Part shown: in pieces, positions 45,400 through 54,881 of the stretch | How the letters are laid out: each line of letters opens with the position of its first letter | Numbering within the stretch: the first letter of the stretch is position 1 | From: Verrucomicrobiota bacterium | GTDB taxonomy: Bacteria > Verrucomicrobiota > Verrucomicrobiia > Verrucomicrobiales > Akkermansiaceae | Direction of reading: 5' to 3' | DNA length: 64,000 bases | Assembly (NCBI GenBank): GCA_026397725.1 | Contig: JAPLUI010000228.1 | Span: 1 to 64,000, forward strand | Translations under genes and position numbers: made by a program | Notes under the pieces: generated by a model | Seen by the model: the letters and a program-made list of their open reading frames with translations, nothing else | What the model was told of the DNA's origin: nothing | Database searches by the model: none

Positions 45400-46833
45400 T
45401 CAGGCGGGGCTGGGTTCCCAGCCGGGGCGGTAGGTGCGTTTGAGCATGGCCGTGACCTCGGGCAAGCCGCGGGCTGCCATGCCGGCGGAATCCCAATTGA
45501 TCGGCATGCCGAGACGGACGGCGAGGTTGCCGACGAGGACGATTTCGGTGAGCGGCCCGGCATGATCGACGAAGTTGGAGACGGGTTTTGCGCCTTGGCC
45601 GCGGACGGCGCGGCACAGTTCCTGGGTGGGGCCGCCGCTCACCCGGGGATAGACTTGCTGGATGGAGCGGGCCTGGTCGCGGAGGGTCTCCGGGAAGACC
45701 ACCGGCACGCTGCCGCAATAGGCATCGTTGACGAAGATGGTGCCGCCGGTGCCGACGAAGACCTGACCGAATTCGCCATTGAGTTGTAGCTCGGCGGGGA
45801 TGCCGGGCGGGCGGAGGAAATCCTTGTCGTTGTTAGGATTGGCGACACCGTCCTGCCAGACGACCTTGACCGGCCCGCGATGGCCCTTGGCGGGGAATTG
45901 GTAAACGATGGTGGCACGCTTGGGACAGGTGCTGGCGTCAAACTCGGAAACCTTGCTGGCCTCGACGACGAAATCGCCTCTCAAATCGAGCGCCCAGAAA
46001 GCGGAGTTGAAGCTGTGGCAGCCGATGTCTCCCAGGGCGCCGCAACCATAGTCCCAGAATCCGCGCCAGGCGAAGGGGTGGATCTTCGAGCTATAGGGCC
46101 GCGCGGTGGCGACGGTGCCCTGCCACAGGTCCCAGTCGATATGGGCGGGGATGGGTTCGGCGGGGAATTGGAGGCCTTTGCCTTGCGGCCAAATGGGGCG
46201 GTTGGTCCAGTAGTGGACTTCCCTGACCTCACCGATCAAGCCGGCTTCAAGCCATTCACGCAGCACGCGGGTGCCTTCCAGGGTGGCGTCCTGGTTGCCC
46301 ATGACGGTGAGCACGCCCTTTTCCCTGGCGAAGTTGGCCAGCGTGCGGGCTTCCCAAATCGTGTTGGCGAGTGGTTTTTGCACCATGACGAATTTGCCGC
46401 GGCGGATCGCCTCCATGGCGATGGGGAAGTGCATGTGGTCCGGCGTGGACACGGTGACCCCATCAATCTGATCGCCCATGGTGGCGAACATTTCGCGGTA
46501 GTCCGAGAAGCGTTTGGCCTCCGGGAATTTCTCCAGGGCCTGCCTGGCACTGGATTGATCGATGTCGCAAAGGGCGGCGATGCGGTTGCCAACCGCAATT
46601 TCGAGAATGTCACCCATCCCTCTGCCACCACAGCCAACGCAAGCGATATTGAGCTGCTTGAGGGCCTGGCCCTGCCCTGTCAAAATGTCAGGTGCCAACG
46701 CGGACGCGGCCAGCGCTGCAGCGGACTTGATGAAACCTCGGCGGGAGGTGGTGGACACGGTGTCAGGGAGGGGGTTGCCAGGGCGGAGCATGACGAGGGG
46801 ATTTCCCGACGGCGGCTGAGAATGGCCGTCCAT
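45400..46833 (-). CDS. Tat-exported Gfo/Idh/MocA oxidoreductase
   Basis: 477 residues as the longest frame; the Met at residue 15 (46791) is an alternative start that places the twin-arginine motif (SRRGFIK) in the usual window. A Rossmann GCGGRGMGD motif, TPDHMHF, and a GDIGCHSFN line in the C-terminal half are typical. The family EKP element reads QKP here (VQKPLAN), so the acidic residue is replaced. It starts the minus-strand cluster with the DoxX-like gene and the other two oxidoreductases downstream. Substrate unknown. Confidence 0.86.
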   Translation of the reverse strand: MDGHSQPPSGNPLVMLRPGNPLPDTVSTTSRRGFIKSAAALAASALAPDILTGQGQALKQLNIACVGCGGRGMGDILEIAVGNRIAALCDIDQSSARQALEKFPEAKRFSDYREMFATMGDQIDGVTVSTPDHMHFPIAMEAIRRGKFVMVQKPLANTIWEARTLANFAREKGVLTVMGNQDATLEGTRVLREWLEAGLIGEVREVHYWTNRPIWPQGKGLQFPAEPIPAHIDWDLWQGTVATARPYSSKIHPFAWRGFWDYGCGALGDIGCHSFNSAFWALDLRGDFVVEASKVSEFDASTCPKRATIVYQFPAKGHRGPVKVVWQDGVANPNNDKDFLRPPGIPAELQLNGEFGQVFVGTGGTIFVNDAYCGSVPVVFPETLRDQARSIQQVYPRVSGGPTQELCRAVRGQGAKPVSNFVDHAGPLTEIVLVGNLAVRLGMPINWDSAGMAARGLPEVTAMLKRTYRPGWEPSPA

Positions 46834-47226
46834 GGAAAACCGCGGCCGCTTCAGACCTGGACGCGGGAAGCGGAATTATCCAGGATTGGTTCGGTAGGTG
46901 AATGCCATTTCACCGCTTGTTTTGAATCCCTGGTGAAGGTGCCAGCAAGCACTGCCAAGCCGAGCGCGGCAGTGTCGCTGGCCAGGAGCTTACACTGACA
47001 TCGGGGGATGGATGACCGGGGTGTTGTCATGATGGTTCCGATACGGGAGGGCCGTCCGCGGTTTATCATCCGGAAGCACTAAAATGCCCGAAATGCCGAA
47101 AAGCCGCTGTTTTCCGCAGTTCCAGCCTTCGTCCTGACCTTCGTCCTTGTCATCCGCCGCCGGTGCGCTAGCCTTCCCGCCACTGTCTTGCTTGCACTTG
47201 CCGACTGTCTAACTCATCCCCCCGCC
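46834..47226. other. Divergent intergenic region
   Basis: Separates the minus-strand oxidoreductase cluster from sdaA and must carry both promoters. I see no clear operator, hairpin or RNA gene in it. Confidence 0.4.
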
Positions 47227-48600
47227 ATGCCACTGTCCGCGCTCGATTTGTTCACCATCGGCATTGGTCCATCCTCATCGCACACGGTGGGCCCGATGCG
47301 TGCCGCCTGCCGCTTTGTGAAGCGGCTGGAGGCGGAGGGCGTGGCACCGCAGGTCGCCCGCCTGCGTTGCGACCTGTATGGTTCGCTGGCTGCCACCGGC
47401 AAAGGCCACGGCACGGACGGGGCGATTCTGTTGGGGTTTCTCGGCGAGGAGCCCGAGTCCATCGCCATCGGCAGTGTGCCATCGCGCCTCAAGGCCATCC
47501 GCCAAAGCAAACAACTGCTAACGCCATGGGGTGCCACCATTGCCTTCAATGAGGCCAAGGACCTCAGTTTCAAGCGCCTCAAGCCCTTGCCACTCCATCC
47601 CAACGGGATGCACTTCAGCGCGCTGGATGCCGATGATACCCCGCTGGCCGACGACCTCAGTTACTCGACCGGCGGTGGATTCATTGCCAGCGAGGAGGAA
47701 TTGAAGCATCCGCCGCTGCAAACCCACTCGCTGGCGCAGCCCTTCACCACGGGTGATGAACTGTTGCAGCGCTGTGCCGTGCATGGTCTATCCATCAGCG
47801 GGCTGATGTTTCTGAATGAAGCCGCGTTCCGTCCGGAAGCCGTCACCCGTGCCCGCCTCGACGCCATCTGGCAGGCGATGCAGGACTGCGTGAAACGTGG
47901 CTGTGCCCAAGGCGGCACGCTCCCCGGCGGGCTCAAGCTGAAACGCCGCGCCAGCACCATCTATCGTCACCTGCGCAACCACGCGGAAGCCGCCCTGGCC
48001 GATCCGCTCACCATTCTCGACTGGGTGAATCTTTACGCCCTCGCCGTGAACGAGGAAAACGCCGCCGGGGGCCGGGTGGTCACCGCCCCCACCAACGGTG
48101 CCGCCGGCATCATCCCGGCGGTGCTGCACTATGCCGTGCGCTTCCGCCACCCCGTGCATCAGGATGGGGTCCACCGCTTCCTGCTCGCCGCCGGTGCCAT
48201 CGGCCAACTCTACAAACGCAACGCCTCGCTCTCCGGCGCCGTCGCCGGGTGCCAAGGGGAAGTCGGGGTGGCCTGCTCGATGGCCGCCGCCGGCCTCGTC
48301 GAGTATCTGGGTGGTTCACCCAGGCAAGTGGCCAACGCTGCCGAGATCGGCATGGAACACAACCTCGGCCTCACCTGCGACCCCATCGGCGGTCTCGTGC
48401 AGATTCCCTGCATCGAGCGCAACGCCATGGGTGCCGTCAAGGCGATCAACGCCGCCCGCCTCGCCATCGCTGGTGATGGCACGCACTTTGTTTCCCTCGA
48501 CAAGGTCATCCGCACCATGCGCGACACCGGGCGCGACATGCACGCCAAATACAAGGAAACCTCCCGCGGCGGCCTGGCCGTGAACGTGGTGGAATGTTAG
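47227..48600 (+). CDS. sdaA: L-serine ammonia-lyase, single-chain iron-sulfur type
   Basis: 457 residues from the ATG at 47227 (a TTG at 47188 is a longer alternative). Turns L-serine into pyruvate and ammonia in the cytosol. The beta domain opens with [14 protein letters not shown]; the catalytic alpha domain contains [12 protein letters not shown] and [16 protein letters not shown]. Cys residues near 349, 383 and 394 ([19 protein letters not shown]) match the three ligands of the [4Fe-4S] cluster in this family. Length fits the single-chain enzyme. It is alone on the plus strand, convergent with the next gene with only eight bases between stops. Confidence 0.93.
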   Translation: MPLSALDLFTIGIGPSSSHTVGPMRAACRFVKRLEAEGVAPQVARLRCDLYGSLAATGKGHGTDGAILLGFLGEEPESIAIGSVPSRLKAIRQSKQLLTPWGATIAFNEAKDLSFKRLKPLPLHPNGMHFSALDADDTPLADDLSYSTGGGFIASEEELKHPPLQTHSLAQPFTTGDELLQRCAVHGLSISGLMFLNEAAFRPEAVTRARLDAIWQAMQDCVKRGCAQGGTLPGGLKLKRRASTIYRHLRNHAEAALADPLTILDWVNLYALAVNEENAAGGRVVTAPTNGAAGIIPAVLHYAVRFRHPVHQDGVHRFLLAAGAIGQLYKRNASLSGAVAGCQGEVGVACSMAAAGLVEYLGGSPRQVANAAEIGMEHNLGLTCDPIGGLVQIPCIERNAMGAVKAINAARLAIAGDGTHFVSLDKVIRTMRDTGRDMHAKYKETSRGGLAVNVVEC

Positions 48601-48608
48601 GCCGGGCC

Positions 48609-49859
48609 TCAGTTGCGGCCCTCGGCGGCGGCGGGTTTGGCCTCCTCGCCACCTGGCGGGCCCTGCGGGGTGGCTTGACCTTTGGCATCGACCACGCCCG
48701 TATGTTTGTCATGCAGGCGTTGCCAATAATCCTTCCAATAGTCATCGTAGTAATCCTGCGCCGCACGCTCGATGTGTTCGAGTTTGGCCACCTTGGGGGC
48801 GGTGGCCGGGTCGTATCCCGTTAGATGCGCGGTGCCGGCGCGGGCACGGGGTGACACGAAACGCCAGGGGGAGTCGCCCAGGACCTCGGCACAGAGATTG
48901 GCCAACTCCGGGTCGTAGGCCATGAACGGTTCGCGGGTGTGGATGTGGTTGTGATCGTGGTCCATGGTGCGGTTGGTGTCATACCAGTCCTGCACGCCTT
49001 CGGCCCAATACTCCGCGGCATTGAGCGCGGCATAACACTGCTTCGGGCCGCCGAACACAATGAGCACCTTGTCATCCCGGGTCACCTCGACCTGCGCCCG
49101 GGTCGGCTTGCCATTGACGAGGATGTCGCCTCCATCCAGACATTCCCTGAGAAATTCGGGCGCTTGGGCCGGAAACGATTTGATCAGCGCGGCGAGCAAA
49201 CTGACGGGAGTTTCGCTGGTCACCCGCCGGAACCGCTGGGCGGCATAGCCGTCGTTGAAGAGGCCTTTTTCCTTGGCATGCTTGAACGCCGTGCGCACGC
49301 GTTCGTGCAAGTCCTGGTCAAAGCCCGCGCCGTCGATGACGTGGCCGAACTCGTGAATGAGAATGCTCTCAAGTTGCATGCCGCCCTCGTACTCCATCAC
49401 ATCCTCCTCGGCAAACAGGACGGTGGGGCGCCCGTTTTGCGTGGTGAGCGAGCCCCGGTTGCGCCAGTTGTAGAAATCGAGTTCCGTGCCGGTTTTGGTG
49501 GAGGCGTATTGCGGCAGCTCGGACACCATTTCGGAGTGGCCGACGAGGACGCACAACACCTTCTGGTCGCGGATGCGTTGGGCAATCTGCGGCTTGAGAT
49601 GGCTCATGACCTGGTCGAATAGGTAGGCGGCCTCGAGGTGGACGACATCCGGAACCTTGTCCGAGGTGGCGATGAGGATGTCCTGAACCAGGGTGCCCTT
49701 CTTGTAAAAGGACGAGTCGAGCTGGTATTCGGCAGCCTGCTCGGCGGACACGGGTTTGACTTGGGCGGCGGCCTCCGCCGCGCTGAGAGGTGAACCGCCG
49801 AGCACCCCAAGGATACCCAGGCAGAACGCGGAATAACGGGCAGACTTCAGATTGCGCAT
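48609..49859 (-). CDS. Secreted putative zinc metallopeptidase
   Basis: 416 residues from the ATG at 49859; a longer frame reaches 50036 but the signal peptide (SAFCLGILGVLGGSPLSAAEA) fits the shorter start. The motif ILIHEFGHVIDG contains HEXXH (residues 169-173) of zinc metallopeptidases. The flanking HDHNHIHTREPF and the C-terminal charged helix are not typical of a family I can name. It is probably exported; the substrate is unknown. Confidence 0.7.
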   Translation of the reverse strand: MRNLKSARYSAFCLGILGVLGGSPLSAAEAAAQVKPVSAEQAAEYQLDSSFYKKGTLVQDILIATSDKVPDVVHLEAAYLFDQVMSHLKPQIAQRIRDQKVLCVLVGHSEMVSELPQYASTKTGTELDFYNWRNRGSLTTQNGRPTVLFAEEDVMEYEGGMQLESILIHEFGHVIDGAGFDQDLHERVRTAFKHAKEKGLFNDGYAAQRFRRVTSETPVSLLAALIKSFPAQAPEFLRECLDGGDILVNGKPTRAQVEVTRDDKVLIVFGGPKQCYAALNAAEYWAEGVQDWYDTNRTMDHDHNHIHTREPFMAYDPELANLCAEVLGDSPWRFVSPRARAGTAHLTGYDPATAPKVAKLEHIERAAQDYYDDYWKDYWQRLHDKHTGVVDAKGQATPQGPPGGEEAKPAAAEGRN

Positions 49860-50023
49860 GGTGGTTGAATTGATAGGATGTGGCGACGTTCCGCGCTGCA
49901 AGGAGGATGGCTGGCCCGGCGGAATTCGCGTCGGGCGAAGGTGGCCCTGGCCGGTGCCGTTGTCCAGCACGCATTTCCAAGCCACGCATGCCATGGCAAG
50001 GCCGCCACTCCCCGGCTGCCGTC

Positions 50024-51625
50024 TCACGGGGCGCAACTGCAGGCGAGGCGGAAGCCGTTGTAGTTGCCCGGGCCGAACGGATAGTAGTTGTCGCGGGACG
50101 CGACGCGGGAGTTATAGGCATAACTGCGCCAACTCCCGCCACGAAACACCCGGCACGCGCCCGTGATGGCACCCTGCGGATCCGTCTGCGGGGTCGCGGG
50201 ATAGCTGCCATCCCGATCCCAGCACCATTCCACCACGTTGCCCGCCATGTCATACAGGCCGTAGTCGTTGGCCCCAAAACTCCCCACTGGCGACGTGTGC
50301 GGCACTTTTCCCGGCAGGTAGGTCGGATGATAACCGGTGGTTCCGGATTGATAGGATTCGCCGCCTGCATTCTGGAAATTCGCCTCGTGGTGGCTCAGCG
50401 TGTCCCCCGCCGGAAAGCGCTTGCCGGGCAAGCCGCCGCGGGCCGCCTTCTCCCACTCCGCCTCGGTCGGCAAGCGGTAGCCGGAGGCGTGCCACTTCAC
50501 CATGGCATTGTCGAGGTCGGTGCTGCCGGCCCGATAGACTGCCGTCTGAGCCGCGTCCGTGTAGTAGCAGGGGGTGCGTCCCTCCATCTCGCTTTTCGCG
50601 TTGCACCACAGGACCGCGTCATACCACGACACCGTCTGCACCGGATGGTCCGCCGCCTTGCCCGCGCCGCTGGGCAGGGCCGTGTAGCCATGCTGCAGGC
50701 CCCATGCCCGCACCTCATCCCACTGGGCCTTGCTCACCTCTTTCGGGTGCATGTAGAAGGGGCTGAGGGTCACCGGATGCGGGGTGGCAGCGGGATCCCC
50801 GTCGAGCGCATCTCCCATCTGGAAAGTCCCGGCCGGGATCAACACGAAGCCCGCTGGAGCTGCCGCCCGCAGCTTGCTCGATTTTTCCTCAAGCGTTGCC
50901 TGCTCATTTGGCAGGCCGCCATGCTGACCCTCCTGGCGTGGCATGGGGGCGCCTTCTGCGGCGGGATCGGCAGGTGCCGGTCGGGTCTGCGCCAGCCCCC
51001 GCAGCCGCAGTGACTCACGCACGCTGGCGACGGTGTCCGGTGGGAAAGACGACTTGAACGCATCCTTGGGAAGGGCACGCCCAGCCACCGTGGCGGACGT
51101 TTCAACCAAGACGAGCACCACCTCAAACTCCAGAATCTTGTGGAAATCATCAATCAGGGAATCCGTCTCCTGCAGATGCTCGACGAGCTTCTGTCGGGCG
51201 GCGGCAAGGCGTTTTGAGGCACTATCCCTGATCTCCCCGGCCCGGTCCAACGACGCACGGGACGCTTCTTCGTTCACCCTGCCAAATACATTCGGCTTCA
51301 GCCAGGCCTCGGCATTGCGCTCCTGTCCGAGCGCCTCAATTTCGGCTTTCTTGCCCGCTTTGACCGCCTCCTCCAACTGGTATTCGGCGGTGAACAGGTG
51401 CTTGATGACGCTGGCCAGATGTTCGGTATTATTCTTCGCCGTGGCGTGTTGGGTTGCGGCGAGTTTGGTCAGGTTCTCGACGGCCAGTCTGGCGTTGGGC
51501 AGATCCGGATGCTGGAGCGGGGCAAGTGCGCTGGATAATTCCGCGGCAGGCGAGCTGCGCAGGAGGGCAAGCGATACCAGTGCGCTTGCCATAACCAAGC
51601 CAATGACTGCCGGGGTTCTGCTCAT
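50024..51625 (-). CDS. Exported FGE-sulfatase (SUMF1-type) domain protein
   Basis: 533 residues from the ATG at 51625. An N-terminal signal or anchor (VIGLVMASALVSLALLRS) is followed by a helical, probably coiled-coil region (about 30-225), then a formylglycine-generating-enzyme fold from about 254 to the end (GFVLIPAGTFQMGD, PVQTVSWYDAVLWCNA, YRLPTEAEWEKAARGG, GNVVEWCWD, RVFRGGSW, GFRLA). Most bacterial members do not activate sulfatases but act as binding or structural domains; no sulfatase lies in the window. Confidence 0.85.
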   Translation of the reverse strand: MSRTPAVIGLVMASALVSLALLRSSPAAELSSALAPLQHPDLPNARLAVENLTKLAATQHATAKNNTEHLASVIKHLFTAEYQLEEAVKAGKKAEIEALGQERNAEAWLKPNVFGRVNEEASRASLDRAGEIRDSASKRLAAARQKLVEHLQETDSLIDDFHKILEFEVVLVLVETSATVAGRALPKDAFKSSFPPDTVASVRESLRLRGLAQTRPAPADPAAEGAPMPRQEGQHGGLPNEQATLEEKSSKLRAAAPAGFVLIPAGTFQMGDALDGDPAATPHPVTLSPFYMHPKEVSKAQWDEVRAWGLQHGYTALPSGAGKAADHPVQTVSWYDAVLWCNAKSEMEGRTPCYYTDAAQTAVYRAGSTDLDNAMVKWHASGYRLPTEAEWEKAARGGLPGKRFPAGDTLSHHEANFQNAGGESYQSGTTGYHPTYLPGKVPHTSPVGSFGANDYGLYDMAGNVVEWCWDRDGSYPATPQTDPQGAITGACRVFRGGSWRSYAYNSRVASRDNYYPFGPGNYNGFRLACSCAP

Positions 51626-51854
51626 CTCGTCGCACCCGTATGCCAAGGTTTGCGGATGCCGGTCAATCACAAACCTCCAGCGTGCGGCGGCCCCGCTGCG
51701 GATGCCTTCATCGGAAGGCGTGGGGGAAACGCCGACATGACGCCTCGCTCACAGCGCGGACCACAGTCCACCCAGCAACTCCCATGCCTGCTTTTTGAAA
51801 GCACCCTGCCATTGGGATTGACGGGGACCGCCGAACCCTGAATGCTTGGCGGGT

Positions 51855-52718
51855 ATGACGCACTCGCACCTGGCAGCATTGGCTCTCGCCCTCCTGGCAT
51901 TCCCCATCCCGGCACGCGCCGGCATTGTTTTCGGCCCGGTTCGCGGGAAGCCCGGTGAGAGCGTGCGCCTGGTCACCCACTCCGAAACCAAAGGTGCCAC
52001 CATCGAGAAGACCGTCTTCGGGAAGACCAGTCGAGGCACCATTGAGGTCATCCGGGATCGCGAGTTGATCTGGACCTTTCGGGAGCCCAGTGCGGACGGC
52101 ACGCGGCGCGGCATGGTGAGGGTGCCCAAGCTCAGCACCTCGTCGAAAACCGTCATCGAGGGCAAACCGGCCAGCCTCAATGACCCCAGCCCCCTCACCG
52201 GCAAGATGTTTTCCATGACCAAAGCCCCGAAGGGCGACTGGACCTTCGAACTTGATGGCTCCGTGCCACTCAACAAGGTGCGGGCGGAAATCGAGGAAAT
52301 GAAGATCTATTTGAAGCGCGATTGGTATCCCGCGCGTGAAATCAAGCTCGGCGACTCCTGGGAATTCGATCCGGCCTGGGTCAAGGCGATCATCGAGCGT
52401 GACCTTGAGAAGGCCAAGACCATTGGAACCATGAGCCTGCGGCAGATCCGCAGCTCGGCAGAGCAGCAAATGGCGGTGATCGATGTTGCCATCCACAGTA
52501 CCGGCGCGGATCTCCGCAGCGATGGCAGCGAGACCTCCGCCACGATCGAACTCACCGGCCAGGTCACCGTCAATCTCGGTACCATGCTCGACGAATCGCT
52601 CACCCTCAAAGGCACCATCATCACCGGCACCGACAAGGGCACGGAGTCCACCAAGATGACCCTGCCCATCACCCTCAAGGCCACCAAGTCGTTCGTCAGG
52701 GATACCGCCTTGCCATGA
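51855..52718 (+). CDS. Exported protein of unknown function
   Basis: 287 residues from the ATG at 51855 (an in-frame TTG lies nine bases upstream). A signal peptide (LAALALALLAFPIPARAG, cleavage near residue 23) precedes a beta-rich soluble domain with no catalytic motif. LGDSWEFDPAWVKAIIERDL and the TIELTGQVTVNLG segment suggest a lipid- or ligand-binding barrel, but I cannot name the family. It is convergent with the next gene. Confidence 0.68.
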   Translation: MTHSHLAALALALLAFPIPARAGIVFGPVRGKPGESVRLVTHSETKGATIEKTVFGKTSRGTIEVIRDRELIWTFREPSADGTRRGMVRVPKLSTSSKTVIEGKPASLNDPSPLTGKMFSMTKAPKGDWTFELDGSVPLNKVRAEIEEMKIYLKRDWYPAREIKLGDSWEFDPAWVKAIIERDLEKAKTIGTMSLRQIRSSAEQQMAVIDVAIHSTGADLRSDGSETSATIELTGQVTVNLGTMLDESLTLKGTIITGTDKGTESTKMTLPITLKATKSFVRDTALP

Positions 52719-52727
52719 GGCCATGGC

Positions 52728-53690
52728 TCAGGGCTGGTGGCGGCTTTGCTGTTGCTCGGCGAGCCAGGCCCGGTCGGCATCGGAGAGCTTGTTTTCGTGG
52801 GTGCGGGAGCGGGTGCCATCCGGCTCGATGAGGACCAGTTCGCCGGTTGCATAGGCGACGAGCTTGGCGAAGACCTTGCGCCCGCGCCGGTCCTGCCACT
52901 CGCGATAGCCCCGTTGCGCGAGGTCACTGCGCCAGGCGGCATAGGCCCGGGTGGAGACGGATTCGCCATGCTTGATGAGCCCCCAGGTGAAATCCGCAGT
53001 GCCACGTTTGTATCCGACGTAGCGGCCGATGACCTCGCCACTGGGGTTGAGCAGAATCAAGGTCGGGTGGCCGAGGACCTTGTAGCGTTTCTTCAGCGCG
53101 GCGACATAGTTTCTAACATCAACCTCGCGGGTGCTCGCCTCATCGATCGAAAGGTCGGGAGCGCTGATGCGCACCGTGGCATCCACCCTTAGGCGGACGA
53201 GTTTTTCCATGGCCCATTGTTCGAAGTCATTGGTGGCAAACAGTTCCTGATTGAGCGCCTTGCACATGGGGCTGTTCTGGGAACTGGTGAACCAGATGAG
53301 CAGCGGCTTGCCCTCGCGGGCAGAGCGGCTGCGGGCGATCGCCTCGCTCTCCTCCCAGGTCTTGGACTTGGGCGCGGCCAGCAGATCCGCCAGCTCGGGG
53401 ACTTGGGCGTCCGGGTCGTCCGGATTGGTTTCCACAATGTCCTCCATCGGGGTGAAGGTCATGGCGGCGGTGGCACCCGGCTTGTTACCCCCGGGGGTAA
53501 CCGCGCGTCCTTCCGCATCGCCGGAACCCCTGCCCCGCAGATGGGGCGGAATTCCGGTGGGACCAAACTCCTTTTCCTCCGCGCTTGGCTCCTGCTTCGA
53601 CTTGACGCCCGGCAGGCCACAGGAACCCAAGCCCAAGCCCAAACCCAAACCCAAACCCAAGCCTAACAAAAATGGCAAGGGGCGTTTCAT
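52728..53690 (-). CDS. Thioredoxin-fold lipoprotein with SHD1-like C terminus
   Basis: 320 residues. The signal peptide is a run of Leu-Gly pairs (LGLGLGLGLG) ending in a lipobox-like GSC. A thioredoxin-like domain spans about 110-245; its active-site place reads SSQNSPMCKALNQE, so only one Cys remains of the usual CXXC, as in thioredoxin_7-type proteins. The C terminus (YREWQDRRGRKVFAKLVAYA, then KLSDADRAWL) resembles the SHD1 domain common in planctomycetes and Verrucomicrobia. It is probably attached to the outer membrane or periplasmic face. Confidence 0.78.
   Translation of the reverse strand: MKRPLPFLLGLGLGLGLGLGLGSCGLPGVKSKQEPSAEEKEFGPTGIPPHLRGRGSGDAEGRAVTPGGNKPGATAAMTFTPMEDIVETNPDDPDAQVPELADLLAAPKSKTWEESEAIARSRSAREGKPLLIWFTSSQNSPMCKALNQELFATNDFEQWAMEKLVRLRVDATVRISAPDLSIDEASTREVDVRNYVAALKKRYKVLGHPTLILLNPSGEVIGRYVGYKRGTADFTWGLIKHGESVSTRAYAAWRSDLAQRGYREWQDRRGRKVFAKLVAYATGELVLIEPDGTRSRTHENKLSDADRAWLAEQQQSRHQP
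53626..53661 (-). repeat. Hexanucleotide repeat in a signal peptide
   Basis: Six copies of CCCAAR on the plus strand (YTTGGG on the coding strand) encode the Gly-Leu pairs of the lipoprotein signal. Slippage by whole units keeps the frame and would only change the length of the hydrophobic core. Confidence 0.85.
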
Positions 53691-53738
53691 CGGAAGCATC
53701 GCGGCGGAACTGCGGCAGGAACCACGAGGGGCTGGCGC

Positions 53739-54839
53739 TTACTTTTTCAAGCGTACCGGCGTACCACAGTAGGTGCAACGGAACCAACGGAAGGCCAGCA
53801 TGTGAAGGCACATGGGAATGATATGGCCCAGGCCCTGGAGGTAATGGGCCTTGGTGTTTTTCCGGCAGCCGCGAGGCACGAACACGCGCTGGGTGCAGAT
53901 CCGGCACCTGCCGCCGACTCCGAAGATCAAATACAGGATGCCAACCAGGGGCAAACTGCACGGCAGCACCAGCAGCCAGCGCGATACCCATGAGAAACCT
54001 GAGGGAAACTGATCGGACAGCAACAGCAAAATGGAGGCCACGACGGCAAGTGGCAACAGCACCGCCAGAGTCAAGGTGACAATGGCACCGACGGTCATGC
54101 TGATCGGCTGAGTGTGCAGCACGCCACGCACGTAGGAACGCGTATGCGGATCCCGGCCGCGATTGGTTTCCGCCAGGGGGGTCCGGATCAGCTCAACCCG
54201 CTCGCTTTGATGGGAAGAACCGATCTTGGTCCGACCCTGCGGGCGCGACCCCTTGGGTGGCGCAGCTTCAATATCCGCAGTGGAGCGAATCCTGGCAGCA
54301 TTGATTTCAAAGCGCTGCGGCTGCACGACCTCGGCACGCTGCACATAGCCGGAAGATGACTGCTGACGCGCCGCCGAGCGGGGTTGCGAACGCAGTGCCG
54401 CCCGCAGTGAATTGTCACGCGCATTCAGGCGGATTTCAAGATCTCCGGAATAACGGTTGAGCAAAATCGCGGGCGGGATGTCTGAAACCGCCAGCTTGTT
54501 CTTCACCAACTGCCATGCCGGCAGCGGAATCGCCAGCGGCGCCGTGGCCAGCATCTCCATGACCTGTTGCGTCATCTCATAATTGACCGGCATGTCCGAT
54601 CCCTCGGCAGGTTCATCCGGCAGGCCAATCCGCCGCCGGGCCTCGGCAATCCATTTTTCGACCTCTTTGGAGGATGGCGTGCGTTTGGCAATCTGGAGAA
54701 TCCGATTGGCGCGTTCCAATTCACTGACCAGATCGGTCGCTCCCGCGCCGGCCAGCGCTTTGATATCAAGGAAGCCGGCCGCTTCGAGCAATTCGCCGGT
54801 TGCTTTGCCAATGCCATGGATGGTGCTCAGGTCGGTCAT
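53739..54839 (-). CDS. Helix-hairpin-helix/DUF4332-like membrane protein with zinc-ribbon tail
   Basis: 366 residues. Residues 1-75 (IHGIGKATGELLEAAGFLDI) are a helix-hairpin-helix unit of DUF4332 type. The middle is basic and disordered. Two membrane helices lie near 245-275 and 283-308, and the C terminus has Cys pairs (CRICTQRVF, CTYCG) of a zinc ribbon. It lies 43 bases downstream of valS on the same strand. Function unknown; the domain mix suggests nucleic-acid binding at the membrane. Confidence 0.7.
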   Translation of the reverse strand: MTDLSTIHGIGKATGELLEAAGFLDIKALAGAGATDLVSELERANRILQIAKRTPSSKEVEKWIAEARRRIGLPDEPAEGSDMPVNYEMTQQVMEMLATAPLAIPLPAWQLVKNKLAVSDIPPAILLNRYSGDLEIRLNARDNSLRAALRSQPRSAARQQSSSGYVQRAEVVQPQRFEINAARIRSTADIEAAPPKGSRPQGRTKIGSSHQSERVELIRTPLAETNRGRDPHTRSYVRGVLHTQPISMTVGAIVTLTLAVLLPLAVVASILLLLSDQFPSGFSWVSRWLLVLPCSLPLVGILYLIFGVGGRCRICTQRVFVPRGCRKNTKAHYLQGLGHIIPMCLHMLAFRWFRCTYCGTPVRLKK

Positions 54840-54881
54840 GGTGCTGCGTATGATAACGGATTAATCCAGGGTGGCAAGCCG

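Noticed and set aside
45880..46998. 372-residue plus-strand open frame
   Set aside because: Opposite the third oxidoreductase and its upstream gap; no start signal or domain.
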